From Oscillospiraceae bacterium (lineage in GTDB: Bacteria > Bacillota > Clostridia > Oscillospirales > Oscillospiraceae), in assembly GCA_015067495.1 (NCBI GenBank), contig SVMI01000014.1, positions 1-44,360 of the forward strand: DNA of 44,360 nt, written 5' to 3'. Numbering within the stretch: the stretch's first letter is position 1; every line of letters begins with the position of its first letter. Below, piece after piece: positions 15,683-23,195 of the stretch. A program made the position numbers and the translations under genes. The notes under the pieces were generated by a model. It had not been told where the DNA came from, made no database searches, and saw only the letters and a program-made list of their open reading frames with translations.

Positions 15683-16708
15683 TTACTGCTGCAATGCAGA
15701 CATCAGTTCGTCAATCAATGTGTCATCCGGGCAAAATTCATGCTCGCCTTCAAAAACCGTGAAGCTAAGCCATTTGTCGTCAACCCCTGCAAGGGTCAGC
15801 TCCTGCTTCAGACGCCGGTATTCTTCCGCGCCGGTTTCCGCATGGATGGTATCGTCCTTGCTGCCAAGGGCGATCCAGAGCCGTCTGGGATAGGAAAGCA
15901 GTGCCACCTCGCTGTCGAGGAAGGTATTTGCAGCATTTTTCCACGTCCAATCCGGGAAAATGAATTTCGTGCGGTCATTGAAATAACAGCAGCAGATCCC
16001 CGCCTTCAGTCTTGTTTCCAGTGCCATGGTGTGTAGCGTAAAATATCCGCCATAGGAAAGTCCCACCATCGCCATTTTATCGGCATCGACGCAGTCCAAG
16101 CCTTCAAAATAGCTTAGGCAGCAGCGCAGGCAGTAGATCTCCAGAGCGGTGATTGAGCCGCCTATCTGCTTCAGCTTGGCATCGAGAACGATCCGCTCAT
16201 GATCGATGTCATAGCGATTTGGGAACCACATCAGCAGCTGCGGGGCGAATGCATGAACCTTCTTCGCCGCAACGCGCTGAACCATGTTGTTGTAAATGGA
16301 CGTTCCCATCTCAAAAAGACCGCTGCATTGCTCTGACGTGCCGCCGTAGCCATGCTGAACCATGACAAAGGGGAGCTTTTGATCCACGTATTCAAAGAAT
16401 GTGCCGTAGAAATAAAAATCCTCAAAGATCTCAAATTTCATTCGGTACAGTCTGACACCGTTCTCCTCCTTCAGGAGCTGACGCTCCACAGAAAGGGGCT
16501 TTCTGATCTCCTCCGTCAGCGGCCAGCCCATCAGGTCGATGAGTTCTTTCCGGGCAGCTTCCGGCTGATTCAGAATAAACGGTGCTCTGTTTTGGCGGTC
16601 TTCTGCGCAAGCCTCCAGCTTTTTGCTGATCAGCTTGCGTACACTGTCAAGGTAGTCCTGACGGTAACCATTGGCAGCTTTGATCTCCTCTATGTAATTC
16701 ACAATCAT
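15683..16708 (-). CDS. alpha/beta hydrolase, possible carbohydrate esterase
   Basis: 341 residues. Oxyanion region VQHGYGGTSEQ (about 117-127), nucleophile elbow GLSYGG (Ser about 218), acid near SKDD (about 283-286) and His in GEHEF (about 323) make a complete alpha/beta-hydrolase triad. The N-terminal 90 residues form a helical extension. It resembles the large dienelactone-hydrolase/acetyl-esterase-like group often found beside glycoside hydrolases. No signal peptide. It lies 14 bp after the large glycoside hydrolase and 13 bp before GH78. Ester bond cleaved is unknown. Confidence 0.85.
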   Translation of the reverse strand: MIVNYIEEIKAANGYRQDYLDSVRKLISKKLEACAEDRQNRAPFILNQPEAARKELIDLMGWPLTEEIRKPLSVERQLLKEENGVRLYRMKFEIFEDFYFYGTFFEYVDQKLPFVMVQHGYGGTSEQCSGLFEMGTSIYNNMVQRVAAKKVHAFAPQLLMWFPNRYDIDHERIVLDAKLKQIGGSITALEIYCLRCCLSYFEGLDCVDADKMAMVGLSYGGYFTLHTMALETRLKAGICCCYFNDRTKFIFPDWTWKNAANTFLDSEVALLSYPRRLWIALGSKDDTIHAETGAEEYRRLKQELTLAGVDDKWLSFTVFEGEHEFCPDDTLIDELMSALQQ

Positions 16709-16722
16709 TTACTTCACTCCAA

Positions 16723-19572
16723 TCAGCACAGATCCGGCACCACAAAGGAATAGCTGTCTCTGTACTGGGTACTCTTTCCATTCTTCCATGTATCCTTCAT
16801 TGTATAGGTGAACGGACCGACGAAATTCGGTTCTTCATCCATAGCATGGTGCGGTCCAAGCAGATTTCTGTTGCTGACGATCAGCTCCAGCTCAATGGTG
16901 TTCTCACCTACCACAGCATACTTCGAAATGTCAAGGCGGTTATCCAACAGCATCAGACCCGCTTCCTGACCGTTTACAAACACCTTGATCGCCTGCAGCT
17001 TGCCCTTGAACTCCAAGGAGACGTTGCTGTCCTCCAGCATCAGCTTCTGCCGCAGCTTCAATGTGCCGGCGAAGAACGGCATGCCGTCCGTAATGGGATT
17101 GGTGATCGTCTCAGGCAAAGCATCGATATAAAATGCTTTGCCCAGCAAAACGCGCTGTTTCTGACCGGGTGTAAAGCCTTCCTGCTCATAAACGCCAAAA
17201 TCGCCGTACAGATACACAGCCTCGATGTCCGTCTTATAGACAAGGCAGTTCAGGAGTGACTCCGTCACATTCTCACCAAACAGAGCATAGTATACATCCT
17301 CCGTCTGATAATAATCAAGACACATAACGATCTCATTGTTGCCTTTTTTTACCAATCCCGCAATATCCGTCTCAAAGAAATTCCGTTCCAGCCCGGAGGG
17401 TCTGTCAAAGGTAATCGGCTGACCGTTTACCTGCGCTGACAGAAGGGAACCGACTTCTGCCAGAAGGGACATTTTCTGCGGCTTGGTGCGGACATGGAAC
17501 TGATACTTCAGGTAGAGCTTGCCCGCATAGCGTTCCTCCAACAGCTGCTGCAGCACACCCATACAGGGCAGCGGCTCGCTGTAATCCACACCGTCCTTGG
17601 AATAACACACAGTATCCAGCGTCAGGTAATTACCTGAGTGGGACAGAAGCTGATATTCCTCGCCAAGATGCACGTTTCTTTGCTCTGTCAGCAACGGTGC
17701 GATGTTACGGCTGAGGAACAACACCTTCATTTCACCGGCGCGCAGCTTAACCGTCAACGGTGCAGGTGTTCTTTCCAGCGTCTGCAGATCCAGCTGCTCA
17801 AAGGAGGTGTAAATATCCGCAAAATCAAAGGTCACTTCACAATCGTGATCGGCAGAATAGTTCTGTACACACAGATAAGGCTCGCCGTTGTAGGTGCGGT
17901 AATGAGAGTGCACAGGAAGATCCGTTCGATCCGCCCGATACGGCTGGGCATCGAGGATCTCCTCCATTGTCACATTGCTCTGCAGATAGCCAAAATCAAA
18001 CACCTCGCCCTCTACATAAGAAGGCTTGCCATCCAGCAGCAGCACCTTGCCGCCCTGCTCTACATATTCCCGCAGCAGCTTTTCCGTGGTCTCGTCGATG
18101 GTGTAGACCGTAGGGAGGATCAGATACTCATAGCTGCAAAGACCGCAGCCGATCTTTCCGTCACGGACAAAGCCATCCTCCGCAAGAAGCGTTTCATCAA
18201 GAAAATGATAGCCCAAATGGTGGTTTGCGAGCATTTTGACCTGCTCGGCAAAGATCTTATCAAGCGTTTCCACGCCAAAACCGGGACCGTCGGCATCCCG
18301 CTTGTAGTCAAGATATGCACTGCGCACGGGGTGCAGCACCGCCACGTTGATCTGCTCCTCGCTGTTAGCGATGAGGTAGCCAAGGTGAGTGAAATGGTCA
18401 TTGAAAACCTTGAAATATTCCCGCACCCACGGGGAAATATCCGAAAAATGGTGGGGATAATCCCGCTTGCGCTGACCATGCTCGGAATAGGGCAGCAGAT
18501 GCTGGCACATCAGGTTTAGACCACCTACATACTGCAGCTCTGCCAAGCATTTCAGCTCCATAGGGCTGACCTCCCAGCCGCAGGCAGCGAAGCACTCCGT
18601 CAGGATCTGCTTTTTGCCGTACTGATGGGCAACGCTGTTGATCTGGTGGGCAGGCAGCGTATTGGTATGGAAACGTCCGAGCCAGTCAATGCCCGGGATA
18701 TGCATGTGCTTGTAGAAAGGCATAATACCGCCACAGCAGCAGACCTGAAAGCCGAGTGCGGTCTCTTCAATATAATGTCCGGTGAGCTTGACACCGTTAT
18801 CATCGCACCACTGATAGACCTGCTCGCCAAAGCTCTTTAGCATCAGCTGTTGGCAGGCGCGCCAATAGCGGTGACGGAACTGGCGGTATCCCTGCTTTTC
18901 AACGAACAGAAGACCCACGTAATCCCGGATATCCTGTCCGTAATGCTTTTCAAAATACTCCGGCAGCATCAGGCTGAAGGCAGTACCCCAGCGGAAGATC
19001 TGGGGTTCATCCGTAAAGAAGCCCTTGATCAGCTCGCTGAACCGATCGCCGTAGCGCTCCTTGTACAGCTCATGGGTGCTGTCGAGGAATTTACGCACGA
19101 CCACCGGGTTCATGATATCGACCGTAGAGATAGAAACGTTCAGATAGACGTTGAGGTACTCCCCTGCTCCGCAAGGCTCACTGACACGAACCAGTGCCTC
19201 CCCATCCATGGGATAGCTTGCGTAGGCATCGGGATCAAAGTCGCCGATCTTGTAGCTCAGATAGCGGTCGCGGTTTTCCTCTTCTTCAAGCAAAAGACCG
19301 CCGCAGAAGCCGCTGGGCCAACCGTTTTCGTCATATGCCCATGCGTGCATACCGATCTTCTGTGCTTCGTCCGCGCAGGCATCCACAGCCTTCATCCATT
19401 CTTCGGACAAATACTCTGTTTTCAGACCGCCGCGGGCGTGCATGAAAAAGCCGCCCATGCCCATTTCCTTCATCCAGCGGATCTGACGGCGCAGCTCCTC
19501 CGGCTCCAGCTTATCGTTCCACGACCAGAAGGGTACGGCGCGATAAGCAGTTAGATCTTCGGAAAATTTCAT
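16723..19572 (-). CDS. large TIM-barrel glycoside hydrolase, family uncertain (GH106-like)
   Basis: 949 residues. The N-terminal part (about 10-360) looks like a TIM barrel: VPFWSWNDKLEPEELRRQIR, MGMGGFFMHARGGLKTEYLS, AYDENGWPSG, GFFTDEP (Glu about 189) and ILTECFAACGW (Glu about 326) are likely barrel-strand ends, and the two glutamates are the best catalytic candidates. A middle region (about 490-560) with LREYVEQGGKVLLLDGKP resembles beta-galactosidase trimerisation-type domains. The C-terminal 300 residues contain GH2-type jelly-roll sugar-binding folds (e.g. LEFKGKLQAIKVFVNGQEAG). By recall such proteins are annotated as glycosyl hydrolases related to GH106 rhamnosidases, but I am not sure of the family. 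Start ATG at 19572 (AAAGGAG site) rather than the TTG at 19578. Confidence 0.75.
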   Translation of the reverse strand: MKFSEDLTAYRAVPFWSWNDKLEPEELRRQIRWMKEMGMGGFFMHARGGLKTEYLSEEWMKAVDACADEAQKIGMHAWAYDENGWPSGFCGGLLLEEEENRDRYLSYKIGDFDPDAYASYPMDGEALVRVSEPCGAGEYLNVYLNVSISTVDIMNPVVVRKFLDSTHELYKERYGDRFSELIKGFFTDEPQIFRWGTAFSLMLPEYFEKHYGQDIRDYVGLLFVEKQGYRQFRHRYWRACQQLMLKSFGEQVYQWCDDNGVKLTGHYIEETALGFQVCCCGGIMPFYKHMHIPGIDWLGRFHTNTLPAHQINSVAHQYGKKQILTECFAACGWEVSPMELKCLAELQYVGGLNLMCQHLLPYSEHGQRKRDYPHHFSDISPWVREYFKVFNDHFTHLGYLIANSEEQINVAVLHPVRSAYLDYKRDADGPGFGVETLDKIFAEQVKMLANHHLGYHFLDETLLAEDGFVRDGKIGCGLCSYEYLILPTVYTIDETTEKLLREYVEQGGKVLLLDGKPSYVEGEVFDFGYLQSNVTMEEILDAQPYRADRTDLPVHSHYRTYNGEPYLCVQNYSADHDCEVTFDFADIYTSFEQLDLQTLERTPAPLTVKLRAGEMKVLFLSRNIAPLLTEQRNVHLGEEYQLLSHSGNYLTLDTVCYSKDGVDYSEPLPCMGVLQQLLEERYAGKLYLKYQFHVRTKPQKMSLLAEVGSLLSAQVNGQPITFDRPSGLERNFFETDIAGLVKKGNNEIVMCLDYYQTEDVYYALFGENVTESLLNCLVYKTDIEAVYLYGDFGVYEQEGFTPGQKQRVLLGKAFYIDALPETITNPITDGMPFFAGTLKLRQKLMLEDSNVSLEFKGKLQAIKVFVNGQEAGLMLLDNRLDISKYAVVGENTIELELIVSNRNLLGPHHAMDEEPNFVGPFTYTMKDTWKNGKSTQYRDSYSFVVPDLC

Positions 19573-19585
19573 AAGCAATCTCCTT

Positions 19586-21337
19586 TTATTTCAAGGAATC
19601 AAGTCGAATAACGGTCTTTTCTGTAAAGCTGTCCGTATAGAATTTGCGGGTCAGCACTTCGACGTAATCGATGCGGTTATTCTCATTGACACAGGGCTTG
19701 CACTCAAAGGTATAAGGTGTGTCAACAGTGACGAACTGCATCTTTTGATCCCGGCGCAGCATCAGGGTCTTACGGTCGGGGCTCAACGGCTTGAACTTTG
19801 CGGGGAAATCCGTATAGCCAGCCACGCAGGACGGGAAGTTCATACGGCTGACAAAGTGGAGCTTTTCAGATGCAGTGACGGTATCGGTGATCTCAAGGCG
19901 ATCATCATAAAGCGCAAATCCACGTACCAATGTAAACGCACGACCGCTGGGATCGCAGGTGTAATTCGTGACCGAGATCTTCTGCGCGCCGTCTTCCACA
20001 ACAAGCGCGGAAAGTGTCACTTTCTCCTTCACATCGGAGCTGTAAAGCTCCACATCCAGCGGCATCTCATCGCAGGTGATCACATTGTGGGCAGATGCAA
20101 CGTACAGCTCCGTGTACAGATCGGAGCGGTCATAGTTGGGGCAGCCACGGTCGACCACCATAGGCTTGCCGTCACAGTAAAGCACAAAGTGGGGCTTGCC
20201 GTAGTGCTGGTGAAACGCATAACCATTCGCCTTGGGCTGTGCGGCATCAATGTACAGATCAAATCGTTCATTTCTCAGCACAGACAGTCCACCATCGTGC
20301 ATAACCATGGTCTTTTTCACGCGGGGGAAATCCAGCGGATAGAAGCTACCCACGAACTCCACATCCGTCACAGCATCGAGGGCATAGGAGTCGCCGATCT
20401 GCATACTCTTGCCTGCAGGCGAGGAGAACTGATACAAATACTCGTACTGCTTGCAGATGCGCTCCCGGTTACTCAGACCGCCGAAGCCGTTATACTGCAG
20501 CAGCAGGTCTGCTTCCACAAAAAGTCTTGCGATAAAGTGGGCATAGGACACCGCATTCTCACGGCTGACGCCCTCAATGCTGATGGCACGCTCCAAAATT
20601 GCCTCGACGATGGCGCTGCCGGTCTCCTGCATGGCAGCCGCATCCTCCAGCTCCGGCAGAAGCGTGCCCACCATGATCAGCGCCATGCCGATCTGCAGGG
20701 TGTGGTTGCCCAGTTTCTGACCAACCTTCTGAAGCTCGCGGTGCTCCTTGCCTTCCTTGTACAGGTGGCGGGTGTGCAGACGCAGCAGGTCGTAGACATA
20801 GTTCCAATCCTGCTCGCTCATGGCATCCTTGTCACCGAACAGGAAGATGCTGTGCACCAAATTGATGGTGCGCCATGCCACCTGCATATCAAACCAGATG
20901 TGGTCATCGGGATCATTGACAGGGCGGTAGGGGTTATTGGCATCCCAATCCTTCAGGATCTTCAGCCATACATCCACGTATTTCTTATTCTTCGTCTTGC
21001 AATAGTGCTGGGCAAGGGGCAGAAGGATATAAAGTCTGTGCAGCCAGCAGTGGCTCTCCCACTCATTGGAATACTGCCAGTCTGTCCATTTGTTCCAAAC
21101 GGCACGCCAGTTAAACTTACCGTCCTGCTCCCAGTATTTGAAAAGGTCTCCGTCGAACAGCATCTTGAGCAATTCATCGCTGTTTGCCGTACCGAAAATG
21201 TCATTCAGGAAGAAAAACGCACCGCCATCGAAAACGTAGCTGGGGAAAATCGGCTTTTCCATCAGTTTTTCACGGGTATAAGGAAAATAGGTTGTCTTCC
21301 CCTGCTCCAGATAGGGGCGGTAATAGATGTTATTCAT
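19586..21337 (-). CDS. heparinase II/III-like polysaccharide lyase
   Basis: 583 residues. An N-terminal alpha/alpha toroid (about 60-330) holds GNH (Asn211/His212) and ENAVSYAHFIARL (Tyr265), the usual catalytic trio of this fold. The C-terminal beta-sandwich has YAFHQHYGKPHFVLYCDGKP then VVDRGCPNYD and SAHNVITCDE, which match the HxH...DG..L.D.G and AHN signatures of heparinase II/III-like lyases. These enzymes cleave uronic-acid-containing glycans by beta-elimination. No signal peptide, so it probably acts on imported oligosaccharides. It overlaps the membrane-protein gene upstream by 8 bp. With two rhamnosidase-type neighbours it suggests a rhamnose-uronate glycan. Confidence 0.85.
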   Translation of the reverse strand: MNNIYYRPYLEQGKTTYFPYTREKLMEKPIFPSYVFDGGAFFFLNDIFGTANSDELLKMLFDGDLFKYWEQDGKFNWRAVWNKWTDWQYSNEWESHCWLHRLYILLPLAQHYCKTKNKKYVDVWLKILKDWDANNPYRPVNDPDDHIWFDMQVAWRTINLVHSIFLFGDKDAMSEQDWNYVYDLLRLHTRHLYKEGKEHRELQKVGQKLGNHTLQIGMALIMVGTLLPELEDAAAMQETGSAIVEAILERAISIEGVSRENAVSYAHFIARLFVEADLLLQYNGFGGLSNRERICKQYEYLYQFSSPAGKSMQIGDSYALDAVTDVEFVGSFYPLDFPRVKKTMVMHDGGLSVLRNERFDLYIDAAQPKANGYAFHQHYGKPHFVLYCDGKPMVVDRGCPNYDRSDLYTELYVASAHNVITCDEMPLDVELYSSDVKEKVTLSALVVEDGAQKISVTNYTCDPSGRAFTLVRGFALYDDRLEITDTVTASEKLHFVSRMNFPSCVAGYTDFPAKFKPLSPDRKTLMLRRDQKMQFVTVDTPYTFECKPCVNENNRIDYVEVLTRKFYTDSFTEKTVIRLDSLK

Positions 21338-22088
21338 GCTTTTCTTCTCCCTTGAGGTTCTTCAAAAAGCGTGTGGAATCCTTAATGTCGCACAGATAGG
21401 AAAGAAGCGCAACCACCAGCAGTCCGAAAACAGACAGCGTAATAAACTGGGGAACACCCGGGATCACAAAAGGCATATCGCTGCGGAAGAACATGTAGTC
21501 ATCATAGAAGCCGAACCAACGTGCTACGACCTCACAGTTAAGCACATGCACCAGCATGCCGCCAACCGCCCAGCCATAATGCCGCAGGCTGGGACGGAAT
21601 GTGCCGGTAAGGTACTCAAAAGCAGGGATCAGCAGCAAGCCTGTATGCTGCAGAATGCTCTTGACAATGGGAAAAACCATCACATCGCTGGAGAAAATAC
21701 CGTCCGGGATGGCAAAGGTCAACACACCGCCGATGAAGCCGAAGAGATAAAACATCTTCTTGCCTGTTTTCCAATTACACAGCGCAATGATGGGGATCAG
21801 CACGCCGCCCAGATTGCACGGGTACATGGGCCACCACCAGCGAAGCTCATCGCCCTTGACAAAGAAATAGATCAGCCGCCACGCCACTTCAAACACAATC
21901 TGGAAAATGCAGATACCGATCAGAATGCCTTTTTTGTGCTGCTGCGTCAGCTTTTTGCTCACGGCAAAAATGCACACGACCACCAGCGCAAGCACAACCG
22001 CCAGCACCGAATAACCGTGAATTGCCTGATACTGATAATCGCCCGGCGTACCCATATCACCAATCAACCAACGATAAAAAATGTCCAT
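21330..22088 (-). CDS. YwaF/TMEM164-family membrane protein
   Basis: 252 residues, about seven membrane helices. WWPMYPCNLGGVLIPIIALC and the WLIGDMGTPGDYQYQAIHGY N terminus match the TIGR02206/YwaF family, bacterial relatives of TMEM164. The bacterial role is unknown; the eukaryotic member is described as an acyltransferase in ether-lipid metabolism. Start ATG at 22088 (MDIFYRW) has an AAAGGAG site; the upstream extension to 22163 is not supported. It lies inside a carbohydrate operon, 88 bp after the Gfo/Idh/MocA gene and overlapping the lyase gene by 8 bp, the only membrane protein there. A role in substrate uptake is only speculation. Confidence 0.8.
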   Translation of the reverse strand: MDIFYRWLIGDMGTPGDYQYQAIHGYSVLAVVLALVVVCIFAVSKKLTQQHKKGILIGICIFQIVFEVAWRLIYFFVKGDELRWWWPMYPCNLGGVLIPIIALCNWKTGKKMFYLFGFIGGVLTFAIPDGIFSSDVMVFPIVKSILQHTGLLLIPAFEYLTGTFRPSLRHYGWAVGGMLVHVLNCEVVARWFGFYDDYMFFRSDMPFVIPGVPQFITLSVFGLLVVALLSYLCDIKDSTRFLKNLKGEEKHE

Positions 22089-22176
22089 TTCTAATTGCTC
22101 CTTTGAATTTTCAAAACAAAGCAAGCCTGCACTCACAGCGGCAGCAATTTGCTGCCGCTGCAAATGATGCAGGCTA

Positions 22177-23040
22177 TCAATATCCGTAAATAATTTCCTC
22201 TTCCTTGCCGCTTTCCATGGAGCGGTACATTGCGTTCAAAACGTAAACAGGCGCAAAGATATCCTCATAGGAGCGCTTCATTGCGCCGCCCTTAAGCAGA
22301 TCGTAAAATTCCATAAACTCGTCACCGTAGTGTGCGCCGCAGTCAAAGCGGTCGCCGACCACCATATCGGTTCCGCTGAGCAGCGCATAGTAAAGGCTGG
22401 TATCACCGCGGAAGTTCAGATCGACATCAAAACCGTCGTAATGCAAAATAGCCGTCAGGTTATTCTCCTTGCGTACTGCGTAGACGCTCTTGGGGTAGTA
22501 ACCAAAGATCTCCATGGCAGACTGAGTCACATGCTGGGAGTAGAAGAAAAAGCCGTCAAAGGGACTGTTCAAGTACACGGGTCCTCTCAAATAACCACCT
22601 ACGGGCTTGCCAAAGGTCTGCTCGTTGAATGCCTTCTTCAGTGCCTGAATGCGCTTGGAGAAGATGCAGGACGTACCGCCGCACATCTTGATGTTGTGCG
22701 CCTTCAGATCCGCCATAAATTCCCGTGCTTCCTCTTCCGTCTTGGTAATAGGCTTGTCGATAAACATGGGGATGCCGCTTTCGATGTAGGGCTTGGCATA
22801 CTTGTAGTGATTACCGCCATGGCGGGCAGTAACTACGATGCCGTCGACCTTGCCGACAAACTCGTCGTAGGAGTCTGCAACATAAACACCGAACTCATCG
22901 TGGAGCTTTTCTGCGGCTGCTCTGTCGTAGCTGTAAACACCGACAAATTCCATATCGGTGATTGCATGATTGGTAAGTACATGGCGCATAAAATGCGTGG
23001 CATGGGAGTTTTCGCAACCCAAAATGGCAACTTTGAACAT
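22177..23040 (-). CDS. Gfo/Idh/MocA family oxidoreductase
   Basis: 287 residues. N-terminal Rossmann fold (FKVAILGCENSHATHFMRHV, later GVYSYDRAAAE) with the family signature DKPIT (about 95-99) in place of EKP, then a C-terminal alpha/beta domain. Members oxidise or epimerise sugars and inositols with NAD(P). Its head position in the operon fits processing of a sugar released by the hydrolases, for instance a rhamnose- or uronate-derived product. ATG at 23040 has a GGAGGT site; the extension to 23103 runs through the promoter. Confidence 0.9.
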   Translation of the reverse strand: MFKVAILGCENSHATHFMRHVLTNHAITDMEFVGVYSYDRAAAEKLHDEFGVYVADSYDEFVGKVDGIVVTARHGGNHYKYAKPYIESGIPMFIDKPITKTEEEAREFMADLKAHNIKMCGGTSCIFSKRIQALKKAFNEQTFGKPVGGYLRGPVYLNSPFDGFFFYSQHVTQSAMEIFGYYPKSVYAVRKENNLTAILHYDGFDVDLNFRGDTSLYYALLSGTDMVVGDRFDCGAHYGDEFMEFYDLLKGGAMKRSYEDIFAPVYVLNAMYRSMESGKEEEIIYGY

Positions 23041-23093
23041 AAGGCAATTACCTCCTGAAAATGGCGCACTTTCCGCACGCTGCAGTTGCTGTA

Positions 23094-23123
23094 AGTATAC
23101 CAAATTTACCCACCGATTGTCAA
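23094..23123 (-). promoter_or_regulatory. sigma-A promoter of the carbohydrate operon
   Basis: Minus strand TTGACA (plus 23118-23123), 18 bp, TATACT (plus 23094-23099), about 55 bp before the Gfo/Idh/MocA start. It is the only obvious promoter found for the seven genes down to 12643. No clear operator or CRE site was recognised beside it. Confidence 0.8.
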
Positions 23124-23154
23124 ATAGATTTCACCATATTCCGGCTTTTTTGCG

Positions 23155-23195
23155 CAAAAACAAAGCCCGAAGGGAGTCCTTCGGGCTTTGTTTCA
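23155..23195 (-). terminator. terminator of glgB
   Basis: Perfect 16-bp stem AAACAAAGCCCGAAGG / CCTTCGGGCTTTGTTT (23158-23193) with loop GAGT, overlapping the glgB stop codon and followed by T-runs on both strands. Confidence 0.9.
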
